Source: Mortierella alpina (Eukaryota > Mortierellomycota > Mortierellomycetes > Mortierellales > Mortierellaceae). Taken from it: a stretch of DNA of 64,000 nucleotides. Position 1 is the stretch's first letter; each line of letters begins with the position of its first letter. This document shows positions 63,615-64,000 of the stretch, in pieces. The stretch is taken from assembly GCA_029449245.1 (NCBI GenBank), contig JANATF010000010.1, positions 496,001-560,000 of the forward strand, given 5' to 3'. The notes beneath the pieces are model-generated. The model was given only the letters and a program-made list of their open reading frames with translations, did not search any database and was not told the origin of the DNA. Both the position numbers and the translations under genes were made by a program.

Positions 63615-64000
63615 ATGCGCCCGCCGCTGGAGCCACCAGAGCCACCTCTTGTCCCCGAAATCGAAGACCAAAGTATAACTGGTGACTCGGACTACAGCAG
63701 CTTCTTCGACGCAGAGGTCCCCTCTCTTGCCTCTCGTTCCAGCACATCAGCACCATCTTCTCTTGAGAGTTCGCTCGCATCTCTCCGTCAGAAGTTTACC
63801 TGTACTCACTCGCTAGCGACCACAGCTAGAAAGCGTTTCGAACAGGTCAGGACTCAGTGGCGCGTGCACCAATCTTCACCAAAGCCGAAAAGCTGTGCTT
63901 TACGTTGGATAGGCTCCAAAGCTAATGTCGGCACTTCCCATCCCAATAGACACGCAACCACCCTGACCGGATCCACCCAGCAGATGAGCATTTTCTTCCG
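63615..64000 (+). CDS. Partial CDS running off the right edge, unrecognised
   Basis: An ATG at 63615 opens a frame (MRPPLEPPEPPLVPEIEDQ) that has no stop before the end of the window, 128 codons and continuing. The start lies after a pyrimidine-rich leader, as for other genes here. The protein is Pro-rich at the N-terminus, then Ser-rich (SLASRSSTSAPSSLESSLAS) and basic. A possible donor follows the codons for KRFEQ (about 63846), so the true exon could end there. No domain is recognised. Confidence 0.5.
   Translation, partial: MRPPLEPPEPPLVPEIEDQSITGDSDYSSFFDAEVPSLASRSSTSAPSSLESSLASLRQKFTCTHSLATTARKRFEQVRTQWRVHQSSPKPKSCALRWIGSKANVGTSHPNRHATTLTGSTQQMSIFF

Overview
The window is nuclear DNA of a filamentous fungus, most likely a Mortierellaceae member (Mortierella/Linnemannia/Podila group). 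The reasons are many short GT-AG introns, polyQ- and Ser/Pro-rich regulatory proteins, a Rat1 and a Brr6/Brl1 homologue, and two giant proteins combining helical ARM-like, NACHT, pentapeptide and WD40 regions, an architecture I associate with that family. I see no tRNA, rRNA, CRISPR or complete transposase gene. All exon models were made by hand from splice signals and checked only for frame continuity and family motifs; coordinates may be off by a base or two.

Left edge, 1-3.45 kb: a non-coding satellite with a period of about 582 bp, arranged as two head-to-head arrays around a unique core at about 1141-1399, so the DNA forms a palindrome with arms over 1 kb. Next comes a mostly metabolic and secretory region, 4.4-17.0 kb: two secreted LPMO-like proteins with N-terminal histidines, a mitochondrial enoyl-CoA delta isomerase, pyrroline-5-carboxylate reductase, an unrecognised Q/H/S-rich protein with reading-frame problems, FKBP12 with an 11-nt microexon, a FYVE finger protein, a three-repeat RPEL actin-binding protein and a small secreted Cys-rich protein. 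The stretch 17.0-20.9 kb holds no gene I can support.

20.9-28.4 kb: a 1628-residue single-pass DUF3712/Tag1-like protein built from two copies of a module of about 745 residues, then thiamine pyrophosphokinase. 28.7-39.9 kb: two tandem, same-strand STAND/NLR-like paralogues, each with 14 near-identical WD40 repeats. This is the most interesting locus. Homology appears to extend into their upstream regions, so the duplicated unit seems to include the promoter.

40.8-63.3 kb is a dense housekeeping block: Rat1 5'-3' exoribonuclease with a long RGG/YGG tail; a UBA-UAS-UBX p97 adaptor; a UQCC2/Cbp6-like complex III assembly factor; a germinal-centre (MST3/SPS1-type) kinase with 13 exons and a 9-nt microexon; a Brr6/Brl1 nuclear envelope protein; a metacaspase; maleylacetoacetate isomerase; and two unrecognised low-complexity proteins. 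A further gene starts at 63,615 and runs off the right edge. The genes do not form one pathway. Shared themes are nuclear RNA and nuclear envelope biology (Rat1, Brr6), mitochondrial function (ECI1, UQCC2), and possibly self/non-self recognition and regulated death (NLR pair, metacaspase), the last of these only an inference.
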